Source: Streptomyces clavifer
GTDB taxonomy: Bacteria > Actinomycetota > Actinomycetes > Streptomycetales > Streptomycetaceae
Length of the DNA: 64,000 nucleotides
Reading direction: 5' to 3'
Assembly (NCBI GenBank): GCA_014651175.1
Contig: BMWJ01000005.1
Coordinates: 518,714 to 582,713, forward strand
The translations under genes were made by a program, and so were the position numbers. Position 1 is the first letter of the stretch. Each line of letters begins with the position of its first letter. Below the pieces are notes generated by a model. The model ran no database searches. It saw nothing but the letters and a program-made list of their open reading frames with translations, and was not told where the DNA came from. Of the stretch, positions 7,441-15,446 are shown piece by piece.

Positions 7441-9555
7441 ATGCGGGGAGTGGCCCGGCTGATCTGCGGACGGCGCACCAAATGGGCGGTCCTGGCTTTC
7501 TGGTTCGTCGTCCTCGTCCTCGCGGCGCCGCTGGCCGGGAAGCTCATGGGCGCCCAGGACAACGATGCCGCGTCGTGGCTGCCGAGCAGCGCCGAGTCCA
7601 CCCAGGTCTGGGAGGAGTCCAAGGGATTTCGGCCCGAGATCATCACGGCGATCGTCGTGTACGCCCGCGAGGACGGCCTGACGGGCGCGGACCGCGCCCG
7701 TATCGCGGAGGACGTGCGGCAGCTCATGACGCTGCGCGCGCACGGCGTGCGGGGCGCGGAGACGCGTGGCCCGGTGTACGACAGCGGCACCGCGCCGGCC
7801 GCCGCCCAGATCTTCGTGCCCATCACGATGGACGAGAAGGGCTGGGAGCGCATCGGTCCCGCCGTCGACTCCGTACGGGACATCGTGGGCAGCGGCGGGG
7901 AAGGACTCGCCGTCCACATCTCCGGACCCGGAGGGGTCGCGGCCGACTCCGCCGACGCCTTCTCGGGCATCGACTCGACCCTGCTCCTCGCGGCCCTCGC
8001 CGTCGTGGTCGTGATGCTGCTGATCACGTACCGCAGTCCGAGCCTGCTGGTGCTCCCCGTGATCTCGGTCGTCGCCGCGCTCCTCACGGCGCAGGCCCTC
8101 ATCTACCTTCTGGCGTCGCACGCGGGCCTCACCGTCAACGGACAGAGCGCGGGCATCCTCACCGTGCTGGTCTTCGGCGCGGGCACGGACTACGCCCTGC
8201 TGCTCGTCGCCCGCTACCGGGAGGAGCTGAGGCGGCACGAGGACCGGCACGAGGCCATGGCCCGCGCACTGCACCGGGCGGGCCCCGCCGTGCTGGCCAG
8301 CAGCGGCACCGTGGTGCTGAGCATGCTCGTGCTGCTGGTCGCCGAGATGAACTCCACCCGCGGCCTCGGCCCGGTCGCGGCGATCGGGGTGGCCGTGGCC
8401 CTGGTGGCGATGCTCACGCTCCTCCCGGCGCTGTTGGTGATCTTCGGCCGCTGGGTCTTCTGGCCGGTCGTCCCGCACCTCGGAACGCCCGAGCCCACCG
8501 AGCACGGATTCTGGGCCCGCACCGGGCAGCGGCTGTCGGGGCGCCCCCGCAGGGTCTGGGTCGCCACCGCCCTCGTGCTCGCCGCACTGTCCCTGGGACT
8601 GGTCCAGCTGCGTGCGGCGGGACTCGGCAACGCCGACTCCTTCCCCGACAAGCCCGACTCCATCGTCGGCCAGGAGGTCCTGCACCGGTACTTCCCGGCC
8701 GGCAGCGGCAGCCCTCTGGTCGTCATCGCGGACGCCGGCCGGAGCGCGCAGGTGCGGGCCGCGGTCGCGGGGACACGCGGGGTCGTGCCCGGCTCCCTCG
8801 TCGTGCCGCCCGGCGCGGAACCGGTACACGACGGCCGGGTGATCTTCGAAGCGACACCGGCCGATCCCGGGGACAGCGAACGGGCCGAGCAGACCGTGCA
8901 GAGGGTGCGGGACGCCGTTCACGGAGTGCCGGGAGCGGACGCCCATGTGGGCGGAGACACCGCGACGCTGCTCGACATGGACGCGGCGACCCGGCACGAC
9001 AACCTCGTCATCATCCCTCTCGTCCTGCTGGTGGTGCTGATCATCCTGGCGCTCGTACTGCGCGCCCTGGTGGCGCCGCTGCTCCTGATCGCCACGGTGG
9101 TGCTGTCCTTCGCCGCCGCCCTGGGCGTCAGCGCGCTCGCCTTCCGGTACGTCTTCGACTACGCGGGCGAGACGACGGACTTCCCGCTCTTCGTCTTCGT
9201 GTTCCTGGTGGCGCTCGGCATCGACTACAACATCTTCCTGACCACCCGGATCCGCGAGGAGGCCCTGCACCAGGGCACCCGTGCGGGTGTGGTGACGGGG
9301 CTCGCCACCACCGGCGCGGTGATCACTTCTGCGGGCCTGGTCCTGGCCGGCACCTTCGCCGTGCTGGGAACCCTTCCGGTCGTCGCGTTCGCGGAAATCG
9401 GCTTCGCCGTCGCCCTGGGCGTACTCCTGGACACGTTCGTCGTCCGGTCCGTGCTGGTCACCTCCCTCATCCTGGACATCGGCCCGCGCGTGTGGTGGCC
9501 GCACCGGCTCGCCCACGAGGACGGTGGCCGGGCGAAGGAGCCGGAAGCGGTCTGA
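7441..9555 (+). CDS. MMPL/RND-family transporter
   Basis: A 704-residue membrane protein with the duplicated layout of MMPL transporters: one helix, a large external loop, five helices, then the same again. Both halves carry the conserved charged motif used in proton coupling: FGAGTDYALLLVARYREE (Asp250) and LGIDYNIFLTTRIREE (Asp595). Actinobacterial members export lipids or drug-like compounds; the substrate cannot be inferred here. ATG at 7441 follows GGGGGAGC. It stands as a single gene between the DUF2071 gene and a signalling gene, with no adjacent TetR or MarR regulator. Confidence 0.9.
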   Translation: MRGVARLICGRRTKWAVLAFWFVVLVLAAPLAGKLMGAQDNDAASWLPSSAESTQVWEESKGFRPEIITAIVVYAREDGLTGADRARIAEDVRQLMTLRAHGVRGAETRGPVYDSGTAPAAAQIFVPITMDEKGWERIGPAVDSVRDIVGSGGEGLAVHISGPGGVAADSADAFSGIDSTLLLAALAVVVVMLLITYRSPSLLVLPVISVVAALLTAQALIYLLASHAGLTVNGQSAGILTVLVFGAGTDYALLLVARYREELRRHEDRHEAMARALHRAGPAVLASSGTVVLSMLVLLVAEMNSTRGLGPVAAIGVAVALVAMLTLLPALLVIFGRWVFWPVVPHLGTPEPTEHGFWARTGQRLSGRPRRVWVATALVLAALSLGLVQLRAAGLGNADSFPDKPDSIVGQEVLHRYFPAGSGSPLVVIADAGRSAQVRAAVAGTRGVVPGSLVVPPGAEPVHDGRVIFEATPADPGDSERAEQTVQRVRDAVHGVPGADAHVGGDTATLLDMDAATRHDNLVIIPLVLLVVLIILALVLRALVAPLLLIATVVLSFAAALGVSALAFRYVFDYAGETTDFPLFVFVFLVALGIDYNIFLTTRIREEALHQGTRAGVVTGLATTGAVITSAGLVLAGTFAVLGTLPVVAFAEIGFAVALGVLLDTFVVRSVLVTSLILDIGPRVWWPHRLAHEDGGRAKEPEAV

Positions 9556-9612
9556 CGACCGCCCACCGCGTACCGCTCGCCCGGGCCTGGGCAAGGGTGT
9601 AGAAAGGGGGGC

Positions 9613-12336
9613 ATGGCCGGACGCTACGGCCGCCCGCGCTCGTTTCTCCGCATGAGAACCGTCGCTGGTCAGGTCTTTCTCCTGCAGGTGGCGATCGTGG
9701 TGCTGCTCGTCACGGCTGCCGTGGCCGCACTCCTGCTGCAGTCCAGAGCGGCCAGCGAACGGGAAGCACGCCATCGTTCGGTCGCCGTGGCCGAGACCTT
9801 CGCGAACGCCCCGGGCATGGAGGCGGCTCTGGCCGGCCCCGACCCCACCGCGGTGCTCCAGCCCAAGGCGGAGGCGGCGCGCAAGGCATCCGGCGTCGAC
9901 TTCATCGTCGTCCTGAACCTGGACTCCATCCGTTACACCCACCCGCTGCCCGACCGGATCGGGAAGAAGTTCGTCGGCGACGTGGCGCCCGCGCTGAAGG
10001 GCCAGGTCGTCACCGAGAGGCTCACCGGGACCATCGGGCCCCTCGTGCAGGCCGTCGTGCCCGTCTTCGGCGCGAACGGCGAGGTCATCGGCATGGTGTC
10101 CGCGGGCATCACCATCGCCCGGGTGAGCGGCGTCTCGGAGGACCAGTTCCCCCTCCTGTTCGGCTCCGCCGCGGGCATCCTGGTCCTCACCACCGGCGGC
10201 ACGGCACTTGTCAGCAGACGGCTGCGGCGCCAGACCCACGGCCTCGGTCCGGCCGAGATGACCCGGATGTACGAGCACCACGACGCCGTCCTGCACGCCG
10301 TCCGGGAAGGCGTGCTCATCCTCGGCGGCGACGGACGGCTGCTGCTGGCCAACGACGAGGCACGAAGACTCCTCGGACTGCCCGCGGACGTCGAGGGCCG
10401 GCCCGTCACGGAGCTGGGGCTCGACCCGGTCACCACCGAGCTGCTGTCCTCGGGGCGCACGGCGACCGACGAGGTGCTCTCCGTGGGCCACCGGGTGCTG
10501 GCCGTCAGCCAGCGGTCCACGGACCGGGACGGCGGGCCGCCCGGCAGCGTGACCACCCTGCGCGACACCACGGAACTGCAGGCACTCACGGGCAAGGCGG
10601 ACGTGGCGCGTGGCCGGCTGAAGCTGCTCTACGACGCGGGAACGGAGATCGGCACCGCTCTCGACGTCACGCGTACGTGCGAGGAGCTGGCGGAATTCGC
10701 CATTGCCAGATTCGCGGACTTCGCCACCGTCGACGTGGCCGAGAGCGTGCTGCACGGAGAGGAACCGACCGCGGCGCGCGCCGTGAGCGACATGCGGCGT
10801 GTGGCGTTCAGCGGATCCGGCCACGGCACGGGACCCTTCCCGCTGGGGTCGGTGATCCGCTTCCTCCCGAGCACCGCGGTCGGGGCCCGCCTGGTCGCCG
10901 GGGAGGCGGTTCTCGACGCCGACCTGACGCGGCTCTCCGGGTGGCAGCAACAGAGCCCGGCGAGAGCCGAACAGCTCGTCGGGGGCGGGTTCCACACGAT
11001 GATCGCCGTTCCGATGCGGGCCCGGGGCGTCATCCTGGGCGTGGCCACCTTCTGGCGTGTGCAGAAGCCCGACCCGTTCGAGGACGAGGACCTGTCCGTC
11101 GCCGAGGAGCTCGTCGCGCGGGCCGCCGTGAGCATCGACAACGCCCGCCGCTACTCGCGCGAGCACACCGTGGCGGTCACCCTGCAGCGCAGCCTGCTGC
11201 CGCGCGGCCTCCCCGACCAGAGTGCCATCGACGCCGCCTACCGGTACCTGCCCGCGCAGGCCGGGCAGGGCGGGCTCGGCGGGGTCGGCGGCGACTGGTT
11301 CGACATCATCCCGCTCCCCGGGGCCAGGGTCGCCCTCGTCGTCGGGGACGTGGTGGGCCACGGACTGCACGCAGCGGCCACCATGGGGCGCCTGCGCACG
11401 GCGGTCCACAACTTCTCCACCCTGGACCTGCCCCCCGACGAACTCCTGTGGCACCTGGACGAGCTCGTCGCCCGCATCGACCAGGACGAGACGGCCGACG
11501 ATGCCGCGGGCGGCGTCACCGGGGCGACCTGCCTGTACGCCATCTACGACCCGGCGACCGGGCGCTGCACCATGGCACGGGCCGGCCACCTCCAGCCCGT
11601 GATCATCGACCCCGACGGCACCGCCGCGTACGCCGACGTGCCCGGAGGCCCCCCGTTGGGGCTGGGAGGCCTTCCCTTCGAGACCCTGGACGTGCAGTTG
11701 CCCGAGGACAGCCGGCTGGTGCTCTACACGGACGGGCTGGTCGAGGACCGGCACCGGGACATCGACGAAGGGCTGGAGATGCTGCGCTCCACCCTCGAAG
11801 GACATCCCGACCGGACCCCCGAGGAGACCTGCGAGGCCGTCCTGAGGGCCCTCGTACCCCCGCGCGCCCGTGACGACATCGCACTGCTGGTGGGCCGTAC
11901 GCGCCGGCTCGCCACCGAGAACGTGGCCGAATGGGAAGTCGCATCCGACCCCGCCGCGGTGTCCGGCGTGCGGGCCGAGGTGTCCCGCACCCTGGCCGCG
12001 TGGAATCTGGTCGAGGAGGCGTTCACGACCGAGCTGATCCTCAGCGAGCTCGTCACCAACTCCATCCGCTACGCCACCGGCCCCATTCGCGTACGGCTGG
12101 TCCGCGACCGCACCCTGATCTGCGAGGTGTCCGACCGCAGCAGCACCTCGCCCCATCTGCGGCAGGCGGCCACCACGGACGAGGGCGGCCGAGGGCTCTT
12201 CCTCGTCGCGCAGCTGGCAGAACGCTGGGGCACCCGGTACACCGACGGCGGCGGCAAGGTCATCTGGACGGAACAGCCGATCCCCGGGGTCACGCCCCCG
12301 GACGACCCGCCGGGCCGCACGGCGCGACAGCTGTGA
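9613..12336 (+). CDS. Membrane sensor: Cache-PAS-GAF-SpoIIE phosphatase-HATPase
   Basis: A 907-residue multidomain regulator. A membrane helix (about 18-40), an external CitA/DcuS-like sensor loop and a second helix (about 178-200) are followed by PAS (about 215-320), GAF (about 335-515), a SpoIIE/PP2C phosphatase (about 525-760, with GGVGGDWFDI, VVGDVVGHG, YTDGL and RDDIALL metal sites) and a C-terminal GHKL ATPase (ELVTNSIRYA, DEGGRGLFLV). The last two modules resemble an anti-anti-sigma phosphatase and an RsbW-like anti-sigma kinase, so the protein could both dephosphorylate and phosphorylate one partner. A purple AAAGGGGGG ribosome-binding site precedes the ATG. An ECF sigma gene starts 59 bp downstream, but ECF factors are not the usual target of this switch, so the link is only positional. 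Confidence 0.9.
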   Translation: MAGRYGRPRSFLRMRTVAGQVFLLQVAIVVLLVTAAVAALLLQSRAASEREARHRSVAVAETFANAPGMEAALAGPDPTAVLQPKAEAARKASGVDFIVVLNLDSIRYTHPLPDRIGKKFVGDVAPALKGQVVTERLTGTIGPLVQAVVPVFGANGEVIGMVSAGITIARVSGVSEDQFPLLFGSAAGILVLTTGGTALVSRRLRRQTHGLGPAEMTRMYEHHDAVLHAVREGVLILGGDGRLLLANDEARRLLGLPADVEGRPVTELGLDPVTTELLSSGRTATDEVLSVGHRVLAVSQRSTDRDGGPPGSVTTLRDTTELQALTGKADVARGRLKLLYDAGTEIGTALDVTRTCEELAEFAIARFADFATVDVAESVLHGEEPTAARAVSDMRRVAFSGSGHGTGPFPLGSVIRFLPSTAVGARLVAGEAVLDADLTRLSGWQQQSPARAEQLVGGGFHTMIAVPMRARGVILGVATFWRVQKPDPFEDEDLSVAEELVARAAVSIDNARRYSREHTVAVTLQRSLLPRGLPDQSAIDAAYRYLPAQAGQGGLGGVGGDWFDIIPLPGARVALVVGDVVGHGLHAAATMGRLRTAVHNFSTLDLPPDELLWHLDELVARIDQDETADDAAGGVTGATCLYAIYDPATGRCTMARAGHLQPVIIDPDGTAAYADVPGGPPLGLGGLPFETLDVQLPEDSRLVLYTDGLVEDRHRDIDEGLEMLRSTLEGHPDRTPEETCEAVLRALVPPRARDDIALLVGRTRRLATENVAEWEVASDPAAVSGVRAEVSRTLAAWNLVEEAFTTELILSELVTNSIRYATGPIRVRLVRDRTLICEVSDRSSTSPHLRQAATTDEGGRGLFLVAQLAERWGTRYTDGGGKVIWTEQPIPGVTPPDDPPGRTARQL

Positions 12337-12395
12337 CGTTTCTGTGAGTCCTGACGCAGAGGATAAGAGGTGCCGGGGCGACCGAAGAGGACTGG

Positions 12396-13013
12396 GTGCA
12401 CAGGGGCGGGGAGCGACGTCGTACGCAGGACCACGACGTGCGGCTCGGCGAAGCCGTCGAGCGTGCGCAGCAGGGGGACGAGGACGCGTTCGGCACGGCC
12501 TACCGGCTCGTGCACCCCGGACTGCTGGGCTACGTCCGCGGGCTCGTCGGGGACGACGCGGAGGACGTCGCCTCCGACGCATGGCTGGAGATCGCCCGCG
12601 ACCTGGGCCGTTTCCGGGGTGACGGTGCCGGGTTCCGCGGCTGGACGGCGACGATCGCGCGGCACCGGGCGCTGGACCACCTGCGCAGGCTGAAGCGGCG
12701 GCCCCGGACCTCGCTGTTCGAGCATGATGTGCTGGACCTGCCCGGACAGACGGACACCGCGGGCGCGGTCCTGGAGTCGCTCGGGACCCGGCGGGCGCTC
12801 GAACGGATCGCGGAACTGCCGCCGGACCAGGCCGAGGCGGTCCTCCTGCGCGTGGTCGTCGGGCTTGACGGGCCGGCGGCCGCGCGGGTGCTGGGCAAGC
12901 GGCCGGGCGCGGTGCGGACGGCCGCCCACCGGGGGCTGAAGAGACTGGCCGAGGGGATGACCCCGGAGGGCCGGGCGGCCGGGGGGCCGCGCACGCTGGG
13001 GGAGGGGACATGA
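12396..13013 (+). CDS. ECF-type RNA polymerase sigma factor
   Basis: A 205-residue sigma-70 family protein with region 2 (about 25-95: YRLVHPGLLGYVRGLVG, DAEDVASDAWLEIARDL, FRGWTATIARHRALDHLRR) and region 4 (about 120-185: LPPDQAEAVLLRVVVGLDG followed by the helix-turn-helix). No region 3, hence ECF type. The GTG at 12396 has AGAGG 7-11 bases upstream. Its stop overlaps the start of the next gene by 4 bases (ATGA), which makes the next protein the probable co-expressed regulator. The promoter recognised is unknown. Confidence 0.88.
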   Translation: MHRGGERRRTQDHDVRLGEAVERAQQGDEDAFGTAYRLVHPGLLGYVRGLVGDDAEDVASDAWLEIARDLGRFRGDGAGFRGWTATIARHRALDHLRRLKRRPRTSLFEHDVLDLPGQTDTAGAVLESLGTRRALERIAELPPDQAEAVLLRVVVGLDGPAAARVLGKRPGAVRTAAHRGLKRLAEGMTPEGRAAGGPRTLGEGT

Positions 13014-13756
13014 GACGCGAGGAGCAGGAGCCCGCCGAGGCTCCGGTGACCCCGGACATCGAGGCGCTCGCCGACGCGGTGCGTGGCCGCGGTGGGGCGG
13101 GCCGTGAGGGCGAGGCCCGGGCTCTCGCCGCCTTCCGGGCGTCCCGTGACGCGGGTACCCACGTCCGTACCGGTCGGAGGCGCCGACGGGACGACTGGCG
13201 CCCGGCGGCCGGGTTCCGGAGGGCCGGGACACGCTGGAGAACGGCCCTCGGGTCGCTCGTCGCCACGACGGTGCTCGGCGGGGTGGCGATGGCCGCCGGA
13301 GTGGTCCCCGTCCCGTTCGAGCGGAGAATCGATCCCGGCCCCGCCCCGACGGTGGACGCACCCCGCAGCCCGGGCGACAACCCGGCGGCCGTGCCCGCAC
13401 CCGGCACGACGCCGGAGCGGCCCCCGCAGCCCGCGCCGCCGTCCGCATCGGCGCGGGGCCCGGCCGATCCGGGCCTCGTGGGGCTCTGCCGCGCCCGGAG
13501 CGCGGGCAACGGCGTCCGCAACGGCCAGGTGTTCCGGCGCCTCACCGCGGCGGCGGGCGGGGAGGACGCCGTGGACGCGTTCTGCGCCCGGACGCTGGAG
13601 GAGAGCGGCACGGGCGGCGCCCCTTCGACGTCCGGGAAGCCGTCGAAGGAGCCGAAGGCCACGAAGTCGCCCAAGCCTTCGAAGTCACCGAAAGCCTCGA
13701 AGACCCCGAAGACCCCGAAGGCCGCCAAGTCCGGGAAGGTCACGGACGCCGCCTAG
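13010..13756 (+). CDS. Single-span membrane protein with Lys/Ser/Pro-rich tail, candidate sigma regulator
   Basis: A 248-residue protein translationally coupled to the ECF sigma gene. The first 80 residues are charged and probably cytosolic, one membrane helix follows (about 80-103, LVATTVLGGVAMAAGVV), then a Pro-rich stretch and a short conserved-looking segment (LVGLCRARSAGNGVRNGQVF to DAVDAFCARTLEE). The last ~45 residues repeat Lys-Ser/Thr-Pro units (KSPKPSKSPKASKTPKTPK), a strongly cationic extracellular tail. I see no zinc-binding His-Cys-Cys anti-sigma motif. An anti-sigma role is inferred from operon position and topology only. Confidence 0.75.
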   Translation: MRREEQEPAEAPVTPDIEALADAVRGRGGAGREGEARALAAFRASRDAGTHVRTGRRRRRDDWRPAAGFRRAGTRWRTALGSLVATTVLGGVAMAAGVVPVPFERRIDPGPAPTVDAPRSPGDNPAAVPAPGTTPERPPQPAPPSASARGPADPGLVGLCRARSAGNGVRNGQVFRRLTAAAGGEDAVDAFCARTLEESGTGGAPSTSGKPSKEPKATKSPKPSKSPKASKTPKTPKAAKSGKVTDAA

Positions 13757-13783
13757 GTCGCCGCCGTTCCGGGACCGGCCGGC

Positions 13784-13800
13784 CCGGGGCAGCGCCCCGG
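13784..13800. terminator. Hairpin between convergent genes
   Basis: CCGGGGC and GCCCCGG flank a 3-base loop between the sigma-operon stop and the stop of the convergent methyltransferase gene. It could serve both directions. Confidence 0.45.
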
Positions 13801-13846
13801 CATCCGCCGGGCCCCGGACCGCTCACGGGTGAAGACGCCCCGTTCC

Positions 13847-14479
13847 TCAGTCCCGACGGCAGTGCAGGAACACATGGGGTTCCGGCACCGCCGCCGGGTG
13901 GGACGGGGTGAAGACCGCGTTCGTCTCCCACCGGACCGAGAGCCCGGCGCCGGTCGCGAGCGCCGTGAAGGCCTCGGGGCCGAAGCTGGTCACCCGTACC
14001 TCCTGTCCCATGAAGACCGCGTCCACGTCCTCGACGTCCAGCGGAACCGTCGCCAGGACCATCCGGCCACCCCGCTTCAGGGCCCGCGCGAGCCGCCGTA
14101 CGAGCGCGGTCTGTTCGTCGCGTGGCATCTGGAGGAGCGAGAAGTAGACACAGACCGCGTCGAAGGTCTCGTCCTCCAGCGGGAGTTCACGGATGTCGGC
14201 GCAGCGGAAGGACGCCCCCGCGACCTGCCGGGAGGCCAGCTCCACCATCACGGGCGAGACATCGACCCCCAGCACCTGGTGCCCCGCGTCGGTCAGGGAC
14301 TGGGCGGTCGGCCGGCCCGTTCCGCAGCCCACGTCCAGCACCCGGCTGTGCGGCGCGAGTTCCTCCAGCAACCGGGTCAGCGAGGCGTGGTGGGCGGCCG
14401 AGCCGGCGAAGGCCCGCTCGTAGTCGGCACCGATGGCGTCGAACGCCGTCGCCGCCGGGTGGCCGTTCTCCTCGGTCAT
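13847..14479 (-). CDS. Class I SAM-dependent methyltransferase
   Basis: A 210-residue protein with the Rossmann-fold methyltransferase motifs in order: VLDVGCGTGRPTAQSL (motif I), VLGVDVSPVMVELA (motif II acidic loop), FRCADIRELPLEDETFDAV and LKRGGRMVLATV. The nearest type is the UbiE/Methyltransf_11 group of small-molecule methyltransferases; the substrate is not evident. ATG at 14479 is preceded by GGAAGGACC. A second methyltransferase gene lies 34 bp upstream on the same strand, so the two may be transcribed together. Confidence 0.87.
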   Translation of the reverse strand: MTEENGHPAATAFDAIGADYERAFAGSAAHHASLTRLLEELAPHSRVLDVGCGTGRPTAQSLTDAGHQVLGVDVSPVMVELASRQVAGASFRCADIRELPLEDETFDAVCVYFSLLQMPRDEQTALVRRLARALKRGGRMVLATVPLDVEDVDAVFMGQEVRVTSFGPEAFTALATGAGLSVRWETNAVFTPSHPAAVPEPHVFLHCRRD

Positions 14480-14513
14480 GGCAGTGGTCCTTCCGTTGAC
14501 GCCGGCGCAGGAA

Positions 14514-15299
14514 TCACGGGATACGGGCGACCGCGACGTAGAGTCCGCTCTCCTCGGGCCGGGGGGCGTCGGCGCCGTGGAACCACTCGGGCGCCGTCAC
14601 CAGACCCGGCTCGACGATGTCCAGGCCCTCGAAGAAGCGGGCGAACTCGCCGCGGGTGCGCAGGGCGAGCCGGATGCCGCCCCTGCCGTACTCGGCCGCA
14701 CCCTCCTCACCCCGCTCGGGGTTCACGTCCGAGGCGCCCTGGGACAGCACCACGTAACTGCCCCGGTGCAGCGTGGCAGCCAGGGTGCGCACGATGGCGT
14801 ACGGGTCCTCGTCGTCGGGCAGGAAGTGCAGGAGGCCCAGGAGCGAGAGCGCGACGGGTCGGTCGAAGTCCAGCACCTTGCGGGCGGCCTCGACGATAGT
14901 GCCGGGCTCGCGCACATCGGCGTGGACGTAGTCCGTCGCCCCTTCCGGACTGCTGATCAGCAGGGCCTCCGCATGGCGCAGGACGATCGGGTCGTTGTCG
15001 CAGTAGACGACGCGGGCCGCCGGATTGATCTCCTGCGCGATCTGGTGCAGATTCGGGGCGGTGGGAATCCCCGTTCCGATGTCGAGGAACTGGTCGACGC
15101 CCTGACCGGCCAGCCACGCCGTCGCGCGGTTCATGAACGCACGGTTCTGGAGCGCCCCGGTCTTCGCTTCCGCCGGAAGGTGCTCGGCCACCGCCTGGTC
15201 CACCGGATAGTTGTCCTTGCCGCCGAGGAGCGAGTCGTAGACCCGTGCCGAGTGGGGCCTGCTGGTGTCGATCGGGGGCTGAGGTATCGCGGACGTCAT
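14514..15299 (-). CDS. SAM-dependent methyltransferase, DUF574 (PF04672) family
   Basis: A 261-residue member of an actinobacterial methyltransferase family whose physiological substrate is unknown. Typical features are the N-terminal PHSARVYDSLLGGKDNYPVD segment, the SAM-binding FLDIGTGIPTAPNLHQIAQ, the acidic VVYCDNDPIVL and the C-terminal FFEGLDIVEPGLV. ATG at 15299 is chosen because ACGGAGCC lies 7-14 bases before it and the family normally begins near PHSARVYD; an upstream in-frame ATG at 15362 would add a foreign extension. Streptomyces carry many paralogues. Confidence 0.87.
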   Translation of the reverse strand: MTSAIPQPPIDTSRPHSARVYDSLLGGKDNYPVDQAVAEHLPAEAKTGALQNRAFMNRATAWLAGQGVDQFLDIGTGIPTAPNLHQIAQEINPAARVVYCDNDPIVLRHAEALLISSPEGATDYVHADVREPGTIVEAARKVLDFDRPVALSLLGLLHFLPDDEDPYAIVRTLAATLHRGSYVVLSQGASDVNPERGEEGAAEYGRGGIRLALRTRGEFARFFEGLDIVEPGLVTAPEWFHGADAPRPEESGLYVAVARIP

Positions 15300-15399
15300 G
15301 ACGGGCTCCGTTACAGATGGGGTGGACCGCTCCACCTGCGAAGTCTGCCACAGCAACTCCACTGCGGCGGGCCGGTGTTGCCAGCGATGCGCGACGTAC

Positions 15400-15432
15400 G
15401 CGGGGCCCCGGGAACGGCTCCCGGGGCCCCGC
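15400..15432 (-). terminator. Strong hairpin after the lysyl-oxidase-like gene
   Basis: A perfect 14-bp stem (GCGGGGCCCCGGGA with TCCCGGGGCCCCGC) around a 5-base loop begins 15 bp beyond the stop codon of the minus-strand gene. Confidence 0.75.
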
Positions 15433-15446
15433 GCCGACGGGCGTCG

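Noticed and set aside
13620-13740. Repetitive Lys/Ser/Pro codons as a possible CRISPR or tandem DNA repeat
   Set aside because: The repeats are imperfect short codon units within a coding frame, without uniform repeat-spacer structure.
7246-13743. A 2165-codon open frame on the minus strand
   Set aside because: It lies opposite five well-supported plus-strand genes and its composition is that of a GC-rich shadow frame, with no domain resemblance.
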